This document shows, piece after piece, positions 63,585 through 64,000 of a stretch of DNA of 64,000 nucleotides; position 1 is the first letter of the stretch; the number at the start of each line of letters is the position of its first letter. This DNA is from Bufo bufo (lineage: Eukaryota; Chordata; Amphibia; Anura; Bufonidae). The stretch lies in the NCBI RefSeq assembly GCF_905171765.1, contig NC_053390.1, positions 505,458,301-505,522,300 on the forward strand. The letters run 5' to 3'. The position numbers and the translations under genes were made by a program. The notes under the pieces were generated by a model that saw nothing but the letters and a program-made list of their open reading frames with translations, searched no databases and had not been told where the DNA came from.

Positions 63585-64000
63585 TTATGTTATGTTACTA
63601 AGTCCTTGTATAGCGCTCTAGAGGAACTCAATCCGATCGAAGCGCTTGTGGACCGCTATATTGGTGGGCCCCTACGTCATCCTACACAAATAGCCAGGTC
63701 TTAACCAGCTTCCTGAATTCCAGGTAATCTGGTATTGTTCTGATATATTCTGGGAGGGAGTTCCAGATCTTGGGGGCTAATACTGAGAAACGTCTGTCCC
63801 CCCTTGTCTTGAGGCGGGTTCTTGGCACCGACGAAAGGGAGGCTGAGGTGGATCTCAGTTCTCTAGGAGGATGGTAACGTGTTATCTTTTTTTGCAGATA
63901 GATGGGGGCTGTTTTGTAGAGAGCTTTGTGTGTTAAGCAGCACAGCTTGAACTGCACTCTCTCTTTCACTGGGAGCCAGTGAAGTTCCCTGCGTGCTTTT
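63585..64000 (-). mobile_element. L2-type LINE 3' end (continues off the window)
   Basis: The minus strand enters from 64000 with ORF2 tail protein and ends in a short UTR near 63585, where TTATGTTATGTTAC gives a simple-repeat tail. Confidence 0.7.
63682..64000 (-). pseudogene. L2-type ORF2 C-terminal fragment
   Basis: ERVQFKLCCLTHKALYKTAP, RELRSTSASLSSVPRTRLKT and GDRRFSVLAPKIWNSLPEYI, then FRKLVKTWLF and a stop. This is the conserved tail of L2/Rex-group ORF2 (the GDRAF...APKLWNSLP motif). About 100 residues are seen; the RT is outside the window, so whether the whole copy is intact is unknown. Confidence 0.8.

Noticed and set aside
1..64000. A novel host defence or other multi-gene system
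   Set aside because: Every protein with recognisable motifs belongs to a known transposable-element class, and no cluster of unknown genes remains.

Overview
This 64 kb window looks like vertebrate, most probably anuran amphibian, intergenic DNA made almost wholly of transposable elements and satellite. I found no host protein-coding gene, rRNA or functional tRNA. The amphibian guess rests on the mix seen here: chromodomain Ty3/gypsy elements, Penelope-like elements (PLEs) with GIY-YIG endonucleases and hammerhead motifs, CR1, L1 and L2 LINEs, Tc1 and hAT transposons, TTAA-flanked Kolobok/T2-like MITEs, many TAA-flanked Harbinger-type MITEs, and a tRNA-derived SINE. No species can be named from the sequence alone.

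Layout. 1-3179: the 5' portion of a minus-strand hAT (BED-finger) transposon with an open 537-codon transposase frame running off the window, preceded by two families of internal tandem repeats. 3180-7077: a decayed plus-strand Ty3/gypsy element. 7082-9216: a TTAA-flanked non-autonomous DNA transposon. 9433-12158: a hAT-type element with a perfect 8-bp target duplication, filled with minisatellites. 12159-14810: MITE remnants and a minus-strand L1 5' end. 14830-26473: a PLE with long inverted arms and a 14-bp target duplication. It has been invaded by a young full-length gypsy element (15764-21058), a solo LTR (22513-23655) and a Harbinger-type MITE (24476-24766). 26474-27180: L1, SINE and PLE pieces in a local duplication.

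27020-48040 is in origin one array of a 50-bp satellite. It was opened by a second full-length gypsy element (31546-38644, itself hit in one LTR by a Tc1-type element with an intact transposase), by an apparently full-length CR1 with both ORFs open (about 40073-45142, its 5' leader hit by a TTAA MITE), and by a second PLE (45656-47831, again with a 14-bp target duplication). 48036-54205 is an old CR1 piece, a cluster of MITEs, and an L1 5' end with the start of ORF1. 54206-57510 holds a third PLE tail, palindromes and a minisatellite. 57520-62882 is an L1 ORF2 relic split by a second Tc1-type element whose transposase has one in-frame stop. 62884-64000 is a probable LTR and the tail of an L2-type LINE.

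The elements work as independent parasites, so there is no shared pathway. Their nesting gives a relative time order: satellite and old LINEs first, then PLEs and gypsy elements, then MITEs, Tc1 and solo LTRs. The most biologically interesting items are the hammerhead ribozyme cores in the PLE terminal repeats, the intact Tc1-type transposase (35 residues by my count between its second Asp and Glu), the intact CR1, and the homogenised core and decayed edges of the 50-bp satellite. I found no convincing new biological system beyond these.
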